From Gordonia gummivorans (GTDB lineage Bacteria; Actinomycetota; Actinomycetes; Mycobacteriales; Mycobacteriaceae), in NCBI RefSeq assembly GCF_022513585.1, contig NZ_JAKWBF010000023.1:1-64000 (forward strand): a stretch of DNA of 64,000 nucleotides. The letters are read 5' to 3'. Positions 7,900 through 16,591 of this stretch are shown here, piece after piece. The notes below the pieces were generated by a model, which made no database searches, was not told the origin of the DNA, and saw only the letters and a program-made list of their open reading frames with translations. The position numbers were made by a program, and so were the translations under genes. How positions within the stretch are numbered: position 1 is the first letter of the stretch; each line of letters begins with the position of its first letter.

Positions 7900-9575
7900 C
7901 CCTCACCCGCGAACCCGAACACAGCGCCGCGTCGGACACCGCACGCTGGCCACGCCGGATCAGGTTCGTACGGTTCGGCGGCATCAGCCTCAAGGTGGAT
8001 CTGGCCGCGCTGGCGATCTCGGTGGTCGTCGTCGTGCTGGCGCTCGCGGTCGGCGTGTGGTCGCTGGGTGTGAGCACGACGTCGAGCCCACGCGTCGGGT
8101 TCGTCGAAACACTGCAGGTCCTCGCCGGTCAGGTGTCGGGACGCTCGGCGGATCTCGTGGCGGCGGCGCTACCCGCCGTCGTCGTGGCGCTGCTCGGTGG
8201 TGCGGCACTCGCGTTGTCGGGCGCCATCTTTCAGACCATCACCCGAAATCCGCTGGGCAGCCCCGACATCATCGGCTTCACCACCGGCGCCAACACCGGC
8301 GCATTGATTGCCATGCTGCAACTGCATCTCGGTGTCAGCGCCGCCACCATCGGCGCGATGATCGGCGCGCTGGCAACCGCGTTCGCCGTGTGGTTCCTCG
8401 GCATGCGCGGCGGGACAAGCGGATACCGGTTCGTGGTGGTCGGCATCGGCATCAACGCCATGCTCGTCGCGTTCAACGGCTACCTGATCTCGGTGGCGAA
8501 CGTGCAGAACGCCGCCTCGGCGGCAGCGTGGGGCATGGGCAATCTGCGCGACCTGACGATGAAAGACACCATCCCGCTGATCGTTTCGCTGATCATCCTG
8601 GTGCCGCTGCTGACGGTGGTCGCACCGCGGATGCGGATGTTCGAACTCGGCTCAGACTCGGCACGCAGCAAAGGTGTCGACATCGACCGCACGCAGATCT
8701 ACCTGCTGCTTCTCGGCGTCGGATTCGCCGCGGTCATCACCGCGGTCGCCGGTCCGATCGCCTTCGTCGCGCTGGTCGCACCGCAACTCGCCGCCCGACT
8801 CTCCCCCAGTCCCGGTATCCCACTGGTGGCCTCGGCTGCGGTCGGTGCCGCCCTGCTGGTCAGCTGCGATGCCATCGCCCGCACCATCCTGGCGCCGGAT
8901 GTGCAACTGCCCGTGGGCGTCGTCACCACGTCGGTCGGCGGGATCTATCTGCTCGGACTGCTCTTCGTCCAGTCACGGAAGGCGACGCATGACCGATGCC
9001 CTCACCGGCAGACTGACCGGGTCCGGACTCGAGGTCGGCTACGACGAGCACACCATCTTGTCGGATCTGGACGTCGTGATGCCCGACGGTTCGTTCACCG
9101 TCATCGTCGGGCCCAATGCGTGCGGGAAGTCGACGCTGCTGCGCACGTTGTCGCGACTGCTGGCACCGAACGCGGGCGAGGTGGTGCTCGACGGGATATC
9201 GAACGGATTCATCGACCCCAGCCTAGCGTCGAACTGGGCTGGTCTCGGCTCTCACCTGGGCCGACGCGGTCGACAGCGAGAAATTCATCTCGAGTACACG
9301 GCAGCGTCGAACTCGGTGTCGCGTTAACTCGATGCAACATGTTGGGCGAATCGTCCCATGGTGGGGTTTACTCGGGGGTAAGGGCGACGCGGTGCGCGCC
9401 CGTACAGCCCTGTTCACGACGTCGTGAAGACCGAGGAGATCAACCGTGCCGACCAAGCCCTCGGGTCCGGTGTTGCGTCCCGTCAGTGACACGGACGTGC
9501 GCATCGAGTACCACACCATCCACGGATACCGCCGCGCCTACCGCATTGCGGGCAGCGGACCGGCGCTGCTGCTGA
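7896..9575 (+). CDS. FecCD-family permease (second subunit) with no stop at the expected position
   Basis: The first ~364 residues form a complete FecG/FepG-like permease: ALSGAIFQTITRNPLGSPDI, GPIAFVALVAPQLAARL and the closing DVQLPVGVVTTSVGGIYLLG. Family members stop shortly after this, near 8986. Here the frame stays open to 9575, adding ~195 Arg/Cys-rich residues that are simply another frame of the ATPase gene and of the hydrolase start. A TGA at 8990-8992, overlapping the ATPase ATG, lies in a neighbouring frame, so a one-base indel near the 3' end is the simplest explanation. I trust the permease domain and not the tail. Confidence 0.75.
   Translation: MTLTREPEHSAASDTARWPRRIRFVRFGGISLKVDLAALAISVVVVVLALAVGVWSLGVSTTSSPRVGFVETLQVLAGQVSGRSADLVAAALPAVVVALLGGAALALSGAIFQTITRNPLGSPDIIGFTTGANTGALIAMLQLHLGVSAATIGAMIGALATAFAVWFLGMRGGTSGYRFVVVGIGINAMLVAFNGYLISVANVQNAASAAAWGMGNLRDLTMKDTIPLIVSLIILVPLLTVVAPRMRMFELGSDSARSKGVDIDRTQIYLLLLGVGFAAVITAVAGPIAFVALVAPQLAARLSPSPGIPLVASAAVGAALLVSCDAIARTILAPDVQLPVGVVTTSVGGIYLLGLLFVQSRKATHDRCPHRQTDRVRTRGRLRRAHHLVGSGRRDARRFVHRHRRAQCVREVDAAAHVVATAGTERGRGGARRDIERIHRPQPSVELGWSRLSPGPTRSTARNSSRVHGSVELGVALTRCNMLGESSHGGVYSGVRATRCAPVQPCSRRREDRGDQPCRPSPRVRCCVPSVTRTCASSTTPSTDTAAPTALRAADRRCC
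8989..9327 (+). pseudogene. Truncated siderophore ABC transporter ATPase (FepC-like)
   Basis: The ATG overlaps the permease region. The product begins as a normal iron-siderophore ATPase: a GSGLEVGYDEHTIL strand, GPNACGKSTLLRTLSRLL (Walker A with the FepC-type ACGKST) and APNAGEVVLDG. Immediately after this (about 9196) similarity ends and the frame closes 44 residues later. Q-loop, signature LSGGQ, Walker B and H-loop are all missing, as are about 150 residues. The product cannot hydrolyse ATP, so the importer needs another ATPase or is inactive. The breakpoint has no visible insertion sequence. Confidence 0.8.
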
Positions 9576-10498
9576 TCCACGGGATCGGGGACAACTCGTC
9601 GACCTGGAACGAGGTAATCCCCATCCTCGCCCAGCACTACACGGTGATCGCGCCGGATCTGCTCGGCCACGGGAAGTCCGACAAGCCGCGCGCCGACTAC
9701 TCGGTCCCCGCCTTCGCGAACGGTATGCGCGACCTCCTCGTCGTGCTGGGCCACTCGAAGGTCACCGTGGTCGGGCATTCGCTCGGCGGCGGCGTTGCCA
9801 TGCAGTTCTGCTACCAGTTCCCGCGGTTCGTCGAGCGGCTGGTGCTCGTCGCCGCCGGAGGGGTCACACGCGAGGTCAATCCCGCACTGCGCTTCATCTC
9901 ACTGCCGGTGGTACATCAGCTGCTGTCGGTGCTGCGGGTACCCGGCGTGATCCCCGGGCTCAAGCTGGCGGCCAAGGGGGTGGTCGAGGCGCCGCTGCCG
10001 TCGTTCGTCCCGAATGCGGCTTCCCCCAAACACCTCCTCATCGACCACGAGGACATGATGCGGGTGCTCGGCGACCTGGCCGATCCCAAGTCGTATGCGG
10101 CGTTCTTGCGAACGTTGCGCGCGGTCGTCGACTGGCGTGGGCAGTCGGTCACCATGCTGGACCGCTGCTATCTCACCGAACGGCTGCCGGTGCTGATCGT
10201 CTGGGGCGACGAGGATTCGGTGATCCCCTACCACCACGGCGAACTCGCGCACGCCGCGATTCCCCACTCGGACTTCGAAACCTTCGTCGGTTCAGGACAT
10301 TTCCCGTTCCACGACGACCCGGAACGCTTCTGCCGCATCGTCATCGACTTCATGCAGCGCAACGAACCCGTGGTGTTCGACCCGCTCAACTGGCGGCACC
10401 TCATGACCGAGGGGCAGCGGCTCGACGAGTTCGTCGGGGACGACGAGACGGTCGAAGAAGTACTCGAGGCCATCGAGGACGAACGCAACGCCACCTGA
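9446..10498 (+). CDS. Alpha/beta-fold hydrolase
   Basis: 350 residues. The fold is clear: LLLIHGIGDNSSTW (oxyanion HG), DLLGHGKSDKP, the nucleophile elbow GHSLGGGVA, the acid in VWGDEDSVIP and the catalytic histidine in VGSGHFPFHDDP. This is the epoxide-hydrolase/haloperoxidase-like type common in mycobacteria. An acidic C-terminal extension (~50 residues) ends in a Glu-rich helix. The GTG start is set by GAGGAG at 9433-9438. It is separated from the broken transporter by ~120 bases and is probably independent. The substrate is unknown. Confidence 0.85.
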   Translation: MPTKPSGPVLRPVSDTDVRIEYHTIHGYRRAYRIAGSGPALLLIHGIGDNSSTWNEVIPILAQHYTVIAPDLLGHGKSDKPRADYSVPAFANGMRDLLVVLGHSKVTVVGHSLGGGVAMQFCYQFPRFVERLVLVAAGGVTREVNPALRFISLPVVHQLLSVLRVPGVIPGLKLAAKGVVEAPLPSFVPNAASPKHLLIDHEDMMRVLGDLADPKSYAAFLRTLRAVVDWRGQSVTMLDRCYLTERLPVLIVWGDEDSVIPYHHGELAHAAIPHSDFETFVGSGHFPFHDDPERFCRIVIDFMQRNEPVVFDPLNWRHLMTEGQRLDEFVGDDETVEEVLEAIEDERNAT

Positions 10499-10568
10499 TT
10501 CGACGCGTGAGGCAACGGCCCGACGGCGAGCAGGCGGGCCATGGTGTGCCCAGATCCGAAAACCGCCG

Positions 10569-10639
10569 CTGATTTCCGCGCGGGGGTGTGCCGACGTTGC
10601 CATAGTGTCGACGGCGGCTTTGTCTCGGGCGGAAATCTG
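10569..10639. repeat. Imperfect inverted repeat between convergent genes
   Basis: CTGATTTCCGCGCG (10569-10582) pairs with CGGGCGGAAATCTG (10626-10639), 12 of 14 positions, in the 182-base gap between the hydrolase and convergent truA. The spacing is long for a terminator. Nothing else is recognisable in this gap. Confidence 0.3.
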
Positions 10640-10680
10640 GGGCAGATTTCAGATGCGGTGGCCACAGCGCCGCATAGAGG

Positions 10681-11526
10681 TCACGCGCCGCAGCAGCCGC
10701 CGGCGCCGGTGTCGGTACGCACATCTCGGGTGATCGCATTGCGGGCGGCGAGTTCGGAATCATCCGGGTAATCGACGCCCACGAGGCACAGACCCCGCGC
10801 CTCGGCGACCGGAACCTTGCTGCTGCGTTCGGTTTCCGCGAGCAGTCCGCGGCACCAGTCGACGTCACGCCGACCATCCCCGACACTGGCGACCGCACCC
10901 ACGAGCGACCGCACCATCGACCAGCAGAACGCGTCGGCGCTCACCTGGCCGACGAGCACCCCGTCGGCCTGCCGTGTCCACGAGAATCGCTGGAGGTCGC
11001 GGATCGTCGTCGCACCTTCCCGGCGACGACAGAACGCGGCAAAGTCGTTGAGCCCCAACAATGATGCCGACGCGGCGTTCATCGCGTCGACGTCGAGCGG
11101 CCGACGCCAGGCCGCGGTGATACGCGAGACGACCGGCTCGGCACCCCATCGTGCGTCGGTCAGCCGGTACTCGTAGTGCCGACGCAACGCGGAGAATCGG
11201 GCGTCGAAATCGGCACTGACGGTGGCGATCTCCTTGACGCGGACGTCGTTTGGCAGCATCTTGGCGAGCCGTCCGACGAGCAGTGACGGGTCGCCGGCGA
11301 TGCTTCGGGTCTGCAACGCGGAGACGGGAATGTCGGTGTGGCAGACCTGTCCGGTCGCGTGGACACCCGCGTCGGTGCGACCGGCGACCGTGAGACGCAC
11401 CGGGACGCGCAGCACCGTCGACAACGTGTCCTCGAGCATCGCGCACACCGTCCGCTGATCGGTCTGCCGCGCCCAGCCGGCGAAATCCGTTCCGTCGTAA
11501 CCGACGTCGAGGCGTAAACGGATCAT
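10681..11526 (-). CDS. truA: tRNA pseudouridine(38-40) synthase TruA
   Basis: 281 residues from the ATG at 11526. Motifs: [18 protein letters not shown] at the N-terminus, [14 protein letters not shown] with the catalytic Asp, and [12 protein letters not shown]...VGDG near the C-terminus. It isomerises U38-U40 in tRNA anticodon stems. It follows rplQ as in many actinobacteria. An upstream in-frame ATG at 11589 would extend it by 21 residues, but that stretch is the hairpin at 11544-11587, and the internal ATG has a better-placed GGAG. A Cys-Cys near the end (GAGGCCGA) is unusual but of no known meaning. Confidence 0.9.
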   Translation of the reverse strand: MIRLRLDVGYDGTDFAGWARQTDQRTVCAMLEDTLSTVLRVPVRLTVAGRTDAGVHATGQVCHTDIPVSALQTRSIAGDPSLLVGRLAKMLPNDVRVKEIATVSADFDARFSALRRHYEYRLTDARWGAEPVVSRITAAWRRPLDVDAMNAASASLLGLNDFAAFCRRREGATTIRDLQRFSWTRQADGVLVGQVSADAFCWSMVRSLVGAVASVGDGRRDVDWCRGLLAETERSSKVPVAEARGLCLVGVDYPDDSELAARNAITRDVRTDTGAGGCCGA

Positions 11527-11543
11527 CTCGCTCCGCTCGGGAC

Positions 11544-11587
11544 GACAGAACCCGCTGCCACCGACATCGGTGACAGCGGGTTCTGTC
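11544..11587 (-). terminator. Strong hairpin between rplQ and truA
   Basis: Arms GACAGAACCCGCTGCCACCG (11544-11563) and the complementary 11568-11587 give a 20-bp stem with a single mismatch and a 4-base loop. It begins ~25 bases after the rplQ stop on the transcribed strand and has no U tract, as is common for actinobacterial terminators. It would end or attenuate the alpha operon before truA. Confidence 0.75.
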
Positions 11588-11611
11588 ATGAATGCAGAGT
11601 AGCCCTACGGA

Positions 11612-12268
11612 CTACTTCTTGTCGCCGTCCACGTCGACACCCTCGGCCTCGGCCTCGGGAGCGGTGGCAGCACTCGACTCGTCGTCGACGGCCTCGGCAA
11701 CAGCTTCGGCGTTCTCGACAGCGGCGTCGTCGGCGTCGGCCTCAACGGCCTCCACGACGTTCTCCGGCGCCTCGTCAGACTCGGCAACGGCCTCTTCGGT
11801 CGCGTCGAGCTTCTCCTCAGCGGTGACATTCGGCCCGCTCGCTTCGCTCCCGGCGGCGGCCTTCTTCGAAGCAGCGACGCGAGTGGCGCGGCTTGCCTCG
11901 CTCGACGCGGTGGACTCACGCACCAGCTCGATCACGGCCATGGGGGCGTTGTCGCCCTTGCGGTTCAGTGTCTTGATGATGCGGGTGTATCCGCCGTTGC
12001 GATCGGCGAAGTGCGGGCCGATCTCGTCGAACAGCGTGTGCACGACGTCCTTGTCGCGGATCACCTTGAGCACCTCACGGCGGTTGGCCAGCTTGCCGGC
12101 CTTGGCGTGGGTGATCAGCTTCTCTGCGTACGGGCGCAGGCGCTTGGCCTTGGCCTCGGTGGTGGTGATACGACCATGCTCGAAGAGCGAGGTGGCGAGA
12201 TTCGCCAGCATCGCCTTCTGGTGGCTGGCCGACCCGCCGAGACGGGCACCCTTGGTGGGCTTGGGCAT
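11612..12268 (-). CDS. rplQ: 50S ribosomal protein L17 with long acidic C-terminal tail
   Basis: 218 residues. The first ~120 are canonical L17 ([60 protein letters not shown]). The remaining ~95 are rich in Ala, Glu and Asp, with low-complexity [16 protein letters not shown] stretches. E. coli L17 has 127 residues. Actinobacterial L17 often carries such tails, but this one is long. Last gene of the alpha operon, followed by a hairpin. Confidence 0.95.
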   Translation of the reverse strand: MPKPTKGARLGGSASHQKAMLANLATSLFEHGRITTTEAKAKRLRPYAEKLITHAKAGKLANRREVLKVIRDKDVVHTLFDEIGPHFADRNGGYTRIIKTLNRKGDNAPMAVIELVRESTASSEASRATRVAASKKAAAGSEASGPNVTAEEKLDATEEAVAESDEAPENVVEAVEADADDAAVENAEAVAEAVDDESSAATAPEAEAEGVDVDGDKK

Positions 12269-12328
12269 TGATCTTCTCCTAGAAGAAACTCGCGGTCTCT
12301 CGACCGGAAGTCAGGGTTTGGGAGAGCC

Positions 12329-13381
12329 TTACAGCTGCTCGGTCTCTGCGAAATCCTCACCGGAGTCGGCGTCAAACGACGCGTCGTCCGACCACGTGCC
12401 GGTGGCGGGGTCGTAACCGGCGACCTGCGACGGGTCGAAGCTGGCCGGGCTGTCCTTGAGCGACAGTCCGAGCGCGTGCAGCTTGACCTTGACCTCATCG
12501 ATCGACTTCTGGCCGAAGTTGCGGATGTCGAGCAGATCCGACTCGGTCCGGGCAACCAGCTCGCCGACGGTGTGAACACCCTCGCGCTTGAGGCAGTTGT
12601 AGGAACGAACGGTCAGCTCGAGATCCTCGATCGGGAGGCTGAACGACGCGATGTGGTCGGCCTCGGCCGGCGACGGCCCGATCTCGATGCCCTCGGCCTC
12701 CACGTTGAGCTCCCGGGCGAGCCCGAAGAGTTCGACGAGGGTCTTGCCCGCGGACGCCAGCGCATCACGTGCGCTGATCGAGTTCTTGGTCTCCACGTCG
12801 AGCACGAGCCGATCGAAGTCGGTGCGCTGCTCCACGCGGGTGGCCTCGACCTTGTAGGTCACCTTGAGCACCGGCGAGTAGATCGAGTCGACCGGAATCC
12901 GGCCGATCTCGGCACCCGACGCCTTGTTCTGCACGGCCGGCACATAGCCGCGGCCCCGCTCGACGACGAGCTCGATCTCGAGCTTGCCCTTGTCGTTCAG
13001 GGTGGCGATGTGCAGATCGGGGTTGTGCACGGTGACACCGGCCGGGGGCACGATGTCGGCGCCGGTGACGGTGCCCGGACCCTGCTTACGCACGTACATG
13101 GTGACCGGCTCGTCCTCTTCGGAGCTCACCACGAGGCCCTTGAGGTTCAGGATGATGTCGGTGACGTCTTCCTTGACCCCGGGGACGGTGGTGAACTCGT
13201 GGAGCACACCGTCGATGCGGATGCTGGTGATTGCAGCACCCGGAATCGAGCTGAGCAGGGTACGACGCAGCGAGTTGCCGAGGGTGTAGCCGAAGCCGGG
13301 TTCGAGCGGTTCGATGACGAACTTGGACCGGTCCTCGGCGATGATCTCCTCGGTCAGAGTGGGTCGCTGTGAGATGAGCAT
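12329..13381 (-). CDS. rpoA: RNA polymerase alpha subunit
   Basis: 350 residues. The N-terminal assembly domain (about 1-230) includes [22 protein letters not shown], and the C-terminal UP-element/activator domain (about 250-315) includes [22 protein letters not shown] (seen as [14 protein letters not shown]) and [15 protein letters not shown] short acidic tail ends DFAETEQL. It lies between rpsD and rplQ, the standard alpha-operon position. Confidence 0.97.
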   Translation of the reverse strand: MLISQRPTLTEEIIAEDRSKFVIEPLEPGFGYTLGNSLRRTLLSSIPGAAITSIRIDGVLHEFTTVPGVKEDVTDIILNLKGLVVSSEEDEPVTMYVRKQGPGTVTGADIVPPAGVTVHNPDLHIATLNDKGKLEIELVVERGRGYVPAVQNKASGAEIGRIPVDSIYSPVLKVTYKVEATRVEQRTDFDRLVLDVETKNSISARDALASAGKTLVELFGLARELNVEAEGIEIGPSPAEADHIASFSLPIEDLELTVRSYNCLKREGVHTVGELVARTESDLLDIRNFGQKSIDEVKVKLHALGLSLKDSPASFDPSQVAGYDPATGTWSDDASFDADSGEDFAETEQL

Positions 13382-13474
13382 TTCGTGTTCTCTCCTTGTG
13401 GCCGACCGCTATTTGACGGCCTAGAAGGTGGACCGAAACAGCTGATGCTGCTCGGCGATTACTGATTCGAAGAA

Positions 13475-14080
13475 CTACTTGGAGTAGAACTCGACGATAA
13501 GCTGTTCGGTGAGCGGCACGTCGATCTGAGCGCGCTCGGGCACCTGGTGCACGAGGATGCGCAGCGTCGACGGAACCACCTGCAGCCAGCCCGGAACCAC
13601 ACGATCGCCCTGGATTTCCTTGGCGATCTGGAACGGGACGGTCTGCAGCGACTTCGGACGAACGTCGATGATGTCGTACTGGCTCACGCGGTAGCTGGGC
13701 ACGTCGACACGAACACCGTTGACGGTGAAGTGGCCGTGGGTGACCATCTGGCGGGCCTGACGACGGGTCCGGGCCAGGCCGGCGCGGTACACTACGTTGT
13801 CGAGACGGGTCTCGAGGATCTTCAGCAGCTCGTCGCCGGTCTTGCCGTTACGACGATTGGCCTCTTCGTAGTAGCGACGGAACTGCTTTTCCATCACTCC
13901 GTAGGTGAAGCGGGCCTTCTGCTTCTCCTGCAGCTGCTGCAGGTATTCGCTCTCCTTGATCCGCGAACGGCCGTGCTGGCCGGGCGGGTAGGGACGACGC
14001 TCGAACGCCTGGTCGCCTCCGATGAGGTCGACGCGAAGACGACGGGACTTCTTTGTTGCGGGGCCGGTATAACGAGCCAT
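13475..14080 (-). CDS. rpsD: 30S ribosomal protein S4
   Basis: 201 residues: MARYTGPATKKSRRLRVDL start, ERRPYPPGQHGRSRIKESEY and the S4 RNA-binding fold RLDNVVYRAGLARTRRQARQ. The conserved end LTEQLIVEFYSK is present. It has no zinc-type N-terminal cysteines. S4 starts 16S 5'-domain assembly and can repress the alpha operon translationally in some bacteria. Confidence 0.97.
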   Translation of the reverse strand: MARYTGPATKKSRRLRVDLIGGDQAFERRPYPPGQHGRSRIKESEYLQQLQEKQKARFTYGVMEKQFRRYYEEANRRNGKTGDELLKILETRLDNVVYRAGLARTRRQARQMVTHGHFTVNGVRVDVPSYRVSQYDIIDVRPKSLQTVPFQIAKEIQGDRVVPGWLQVVPSTLRILVHQVPERAQIDVPLTEQLIVEFYSK

Positions 14081-14102
14081 TGTTTATCTTCTTCCTTTCC
14101 CG

Positions 14103-14510
14103 CTAGACCCGACGCCGCTTGGGCGGACGGCAACCGTTGTGCGGCTGCGGGGTGACATCGGAAATGGTGCCGACCTCGAGGCCGGCAGCCTGCAGGGAGC
14201 GGATGGCGGTCTCACGACCCGAACCCGGTCCCTTGACGAACACGTCGACCTTCTTGACGCCGTGCTCCTGGGCCTTGCGCGCAGCGTTCTCGGCCGCGAG
14301 CTGAGCCGCGAACGGGGTGCTCTTGCGCGAGCCCTTGAAACCGACGTGACCCGACGACGCCCAGCTGATGACGTTTCCGTTGGGGTCGCTGATCGACACG
14401 ATGGTGTTGTTGAACGTCGACTTGATGTGTGCGTTGCCGTGCGGGACGTTCTTTTTATCGCGACGGCGTGCGCCCTTCTTGGGGCCTGCGCTACGTGACT
14501 TAGGAGGCAT
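14103..14510 (-). CDS. rpsK: 30S ribosomal protein S11
   Basis: 135 residues: basic N-terminus, [41 protein letters not shown] and the universal C-terminal [13 protein letters not shown]. Its start overlaps the rpsM stop by one base (TAATG), giving translational coupling. Confidence 0.97.
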   Translation of the reverse strand: MPPKSRSAGPKKGARRRDKKNVPHGNAHIKSTFNNTIVSISDPNGNVISWASSGHVGFKGSRKSTPFAAQLAAENAARKAQEHGVKKVDVFVKGPGSGRETAIRSLQAAGLEVGTISDVTPQPHNGCRPPKRRRV

Positions 14511-14878
14511 TACTTCTTCTTCCCGGCGATGGTCTTCTTCGGGCCCTTACGAGTGCGGGCATTGGTCTTTGTGCGCTGTCCGCGGACCGGCAGACCACGA
14601 CGGTGGCGCAGGCCCTGGTAGCAGCCGATCTCGATCTTGCGTCGAATGTCGGCCTGAACCTCGCGGCGCAGGTCACCCTCGACCTTCACCGAGGCTTCGA
14701 TGTACTCACGCAGCTTTGCGACGTCTGCGTCGGTGAGATCCTTCGCGCGGAGGTCGGGGCTGAGCCCGGTGCCCTCGAGGATCTCCTTGGAGGTGGTACG
14801 ACCAACTCCATAGATGTAGGTCAGTGCGATCTCCAGCCGCTTTTCGCGGGGGAGATCCACACCAGCAACACGTGCCAT
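14510..14878 (-). CDS. rpsM: 30S ribosomal protein S13
   Basis: 122 residues: [22 protein letters not shown] start, helix-two-turn-helix region, and the basic C-terminus [19 protein letters not shown] followed by a lysine tail. S13 contacts the P-site tRNA and the intersubunit bridges. Sits between rpmJ and rpsK. Confidence 0.97.
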   Translation of the reverse strand: MARVAGVDLPREKRLEIALTYIYGVGRTTSKEILEGTGLSPDLRAKDLTDADVAKLREYIEASVKVEGDLRREVQADIRRKIEIGCYQGLRHRRGLPVRGQRTKTNARTRKGPKKTIAGKKK

Positions 14879-15075
14879 GTGGCGTTTCCTGTTCTTCTCA
14901 GAGGTCTGCTCCTGGTCCGTCTTTCACTCTGCGGAAAGCTCCGGCCTCTGAACCGGAGGTGGGCGCCGACCCGTTTGTCGGTGCTGGTGCCAGGAGGGCT
15001 TCACAAGTCTTTGTTCAGCTCTGGTTTCTCGTATTCAGTTATGTGTTCTCAAGCGACCCGGAGGGTTGCGAGTGA

Positions 15076-15189
15076 TCAGCCCTGACGCTGCTTGTGACGC
15101 AGGTTCTCGCAGATCACCATGACCCGACCGTTACGGCGGATCACCTTGCACTTCTCGCAGATCGGCTTGACGCTCGGCTGAACCTTCAC
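15076..15189 (-). CDS. rpmJ: 50S ribosomal protein L36, zinc-ribbon type
   Basis: 37 residues from a GTG at 15189 to a TGA at 15076. The product starts [20 protein letters not shown] and ends [11 protein letters not shown], so three Cys and the His of the C-type zinc ribbon are present. This is the zinc-dependent form; no C-minus paralogue is in the window. It sits between infA and rpsM. Confidence 0.93.
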   Translation of the reverse strand: MKVQPSVKPICEKCKVIRRNGRVMVICENLRHKQRQG

Positions 15190-15266
15190 GTCCGCTTCTC
15201 CTTGAATGTCCGGGCACGACGAAGCCGGGCCCGTGCTGCCCTCACCCGTGTTCGGGAAAGGAAGTC

Positions 15267-15488
15267 TTACTTGTACCGATAAACGATGCGCCCACGACCC
15301 AGGTCGTAGGGCGAGAGTTCCACGACGACCCGGTCCTCGGGCAGGATGCGGATGTAGTGCTGCCGCATCTTGCCGCTGATGTGGGCGAGAACCTTGTGTC
15401 CGTTCTCCAGCTCAATGCGAAACATTGCATTGGGCAGGGGTTCGATCACTCGACCCTCGACCTCGATGGCCCCGTCTTTCTTCGCCAT
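15267..15488 (-). CDS. infA: Translation initiation factor IF-1
   Basis: 73 residues, the normal length: [20 protein letters not shown], then [20 protein letters not shown] and [16 protein letters not shown] single OB fold that occupies the ribosomal A site during initiation. It is the first gene of this minus-strand block. Upstream, where map would often be adjacent, lies a 9.2 kb accessory region. Confidence 0.97.
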   Translation of the reverse strand: MAKKDGAIEVEGRVIEPLPNAMFRIELENGHKVLAHISGKMRQHYIRILPEDRVVVELSPYDLGRGRIVYRYK

Positions 15489-15770
15489 GTCCTCCGCGAT
15501 CCTGGCCTGAGTTACCTCTTGGCCGGGTTGAAACCGTGTTTATCCGTTAGGGTGTTGGCACGGTTGCTGACCGCACCATCGGCGCTGGTCCACACCGGAA
15601 CCCACGTGAACACACGAAGGTATCCGGCACGGGAAGCGCACCGACGATCCATGTTACGCGAACTGCGAGAACAGGCCAAATGCGCACGTTCGTGCCGCCG
15701 TCGGATCGGGATCATTTCATCGAATGCGACGGGCAAGCGTCCGCTGCGTCGACTGGCCTAGTGTTGCGCC

Positions 15771-15872
15771 ATGATCAACGACGTGGTCGCCCCGGTGCTG
15801 CCATATCTTGGTGTGGCCGCGTTTGTCCTCGTCGGCGTCTTAGGGGAAGAACTTCTTCCCCGGGGTTCGTAG
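15771..15872 (+). pseudogene. Short membrane-protein 5' fragment cut by a palindromic repeat
   Basis: The ATG at 15771 follows a leaderless-looking CTAGTGT at 15758-15764, very similar to the set-up of the next gene at 16592. The frame reads a plausible membrane-protein start (APVLPYLGVAAFVLVGV) for 24 codons, then enters the palindrome GGGGAAGAACTTCTTCCCC and stops at 15872. I infer a gene truncated by the repeat. It could instead be a genuine 33-residue peptide. Confidence 0.4.
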
Positions 15873-15940
15873 TCGTCCGCGAGAAATTTCTGGGGGAAGA
15901 CACCAAGGCCAGGGGAAGAAGTTTCTTCCCCTGTTTTTGG
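15842..15940. repeat. Palindrome-flanked repeat element, copy 1
   Basis: Starts with GGGGAAGAACTTCTTCCCC (15843-15861, perfect 9-bp arms) and ends with AGGGGAAGAAGTTTCTTCCCCT (two halves around GT, 15911-15932, perfect 10-bp arms, then GTTTTT). The core agtcgtccgcgagaaattt matches the core of copy 2 at 16314-16334. With copy 2 and the 46-bp repeats it fills the gap 15873-16591, in which I see no intact gene. Confidence 0.75.
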
Positions 15941-16091
15941 GCGCAAGTGCCTGGCATCGCGTTCGGTGGAACGCGACTACCGACAATCGATGACTGAGAT
16001 CGGGTCCATCAGCGTCCGCTTCCTGGACATACCCGGACGACCACCGTCAGGGGCCCGATCCTGGCCACCGGCCCCGACCTCCACCCTGCCG

Positions 16092-16137
16092 CCACGATCG
16101 CCGTCGCCGTCGGCGCGTGGGTCGCTGATTCGAAGAG
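16092..16137. repeat. 46-bp direct repeat, copy 1
   Basis: ccacgatcgccgtcgccgtc followed by ggcgcgtgggtcgctgattc and gaagag. It matches 16430-16475 at nearly every position (differences at the Y/M positions of ccgYcgcMgKcggcgcg and gaMgag). Confidence 0.75.
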
Positions 16138-16269
16138 TTCGGTGATTCGCGCTCTGACCTGCGCATAAGCGTCCACCACCCCGCCGCTCCGTGAGGTGCC
16201 CGAGGCGCCAGCCGAGGGATGCCTCGAAGGGCAGGCGAACGGGCCACGTCAGCGAGGCGCCGGACCACT

Positions 16270-16384
16270 GAAAGTAGGGGAAGGTTCTTCCCCTACTTTC
16301 TGCCCCTGCTTGTTGAGTCGCCCGCGAGAAAATTCGCGGGGAGGACTCCAGGGATAGGGGACGAGTTTCTTCCCCTATTTTTCG
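16270..16384. repeat. Palindrome-flanked repeat element, copy 2
   Basis: Left hairpin GAAAGTAGGGGAAG (16270-16283), loop GTT, complementary arm 16287-16300: a perfect 14-bp stem. Core gagtcgcccgcgagaaaatt corresponds to the core of copy 1. The right hairpin TAGGGGA...TCCCCTA is near 16354-16377, followed by a T run. The repeat-then-46-mer order is the same as for copy 1, so a composite unit seems to have been duplicated in tandem. Confidence 0.75.
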
Positions 16385-16429
16385 TGGATCATCGTCGCCG
16401 CGCCGCGCTCCACGGCCCTCTTCCCGCCT

Positions 16430-16475
16430 CCACGATCGCCGCCGCAGGCGGCGCGTGGGTCGCTGATTCGACGAG
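16430..16475. repeat. 46-bp direct repeat, copy 2
   Basis: Partner of 16092-16137, sharing ccacgatcgccg and ggcgcgtgggtcgctgattc. It ends ~115 bases before the next gene start, so it may lie in that gene's promoter region. Confidence 0.75.
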
Positions 16476-16591
16476 ATCTCGGGTCGACCGGGACTCGGAG
16501 TCGAGAGCACTTGCCCCGCGGAGCTCTCTGAACGGAATTTCCTCTGGTCGGACTCTATTTTCGGCCTCACCACGGTTGCTACGTTGGCGCC

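Noticed and set aside
15842-16475. CRISPR array
   Set aside because: Repeats are few, unevenly spaced and differ in size; no regular spacer pattern and no cas genes.
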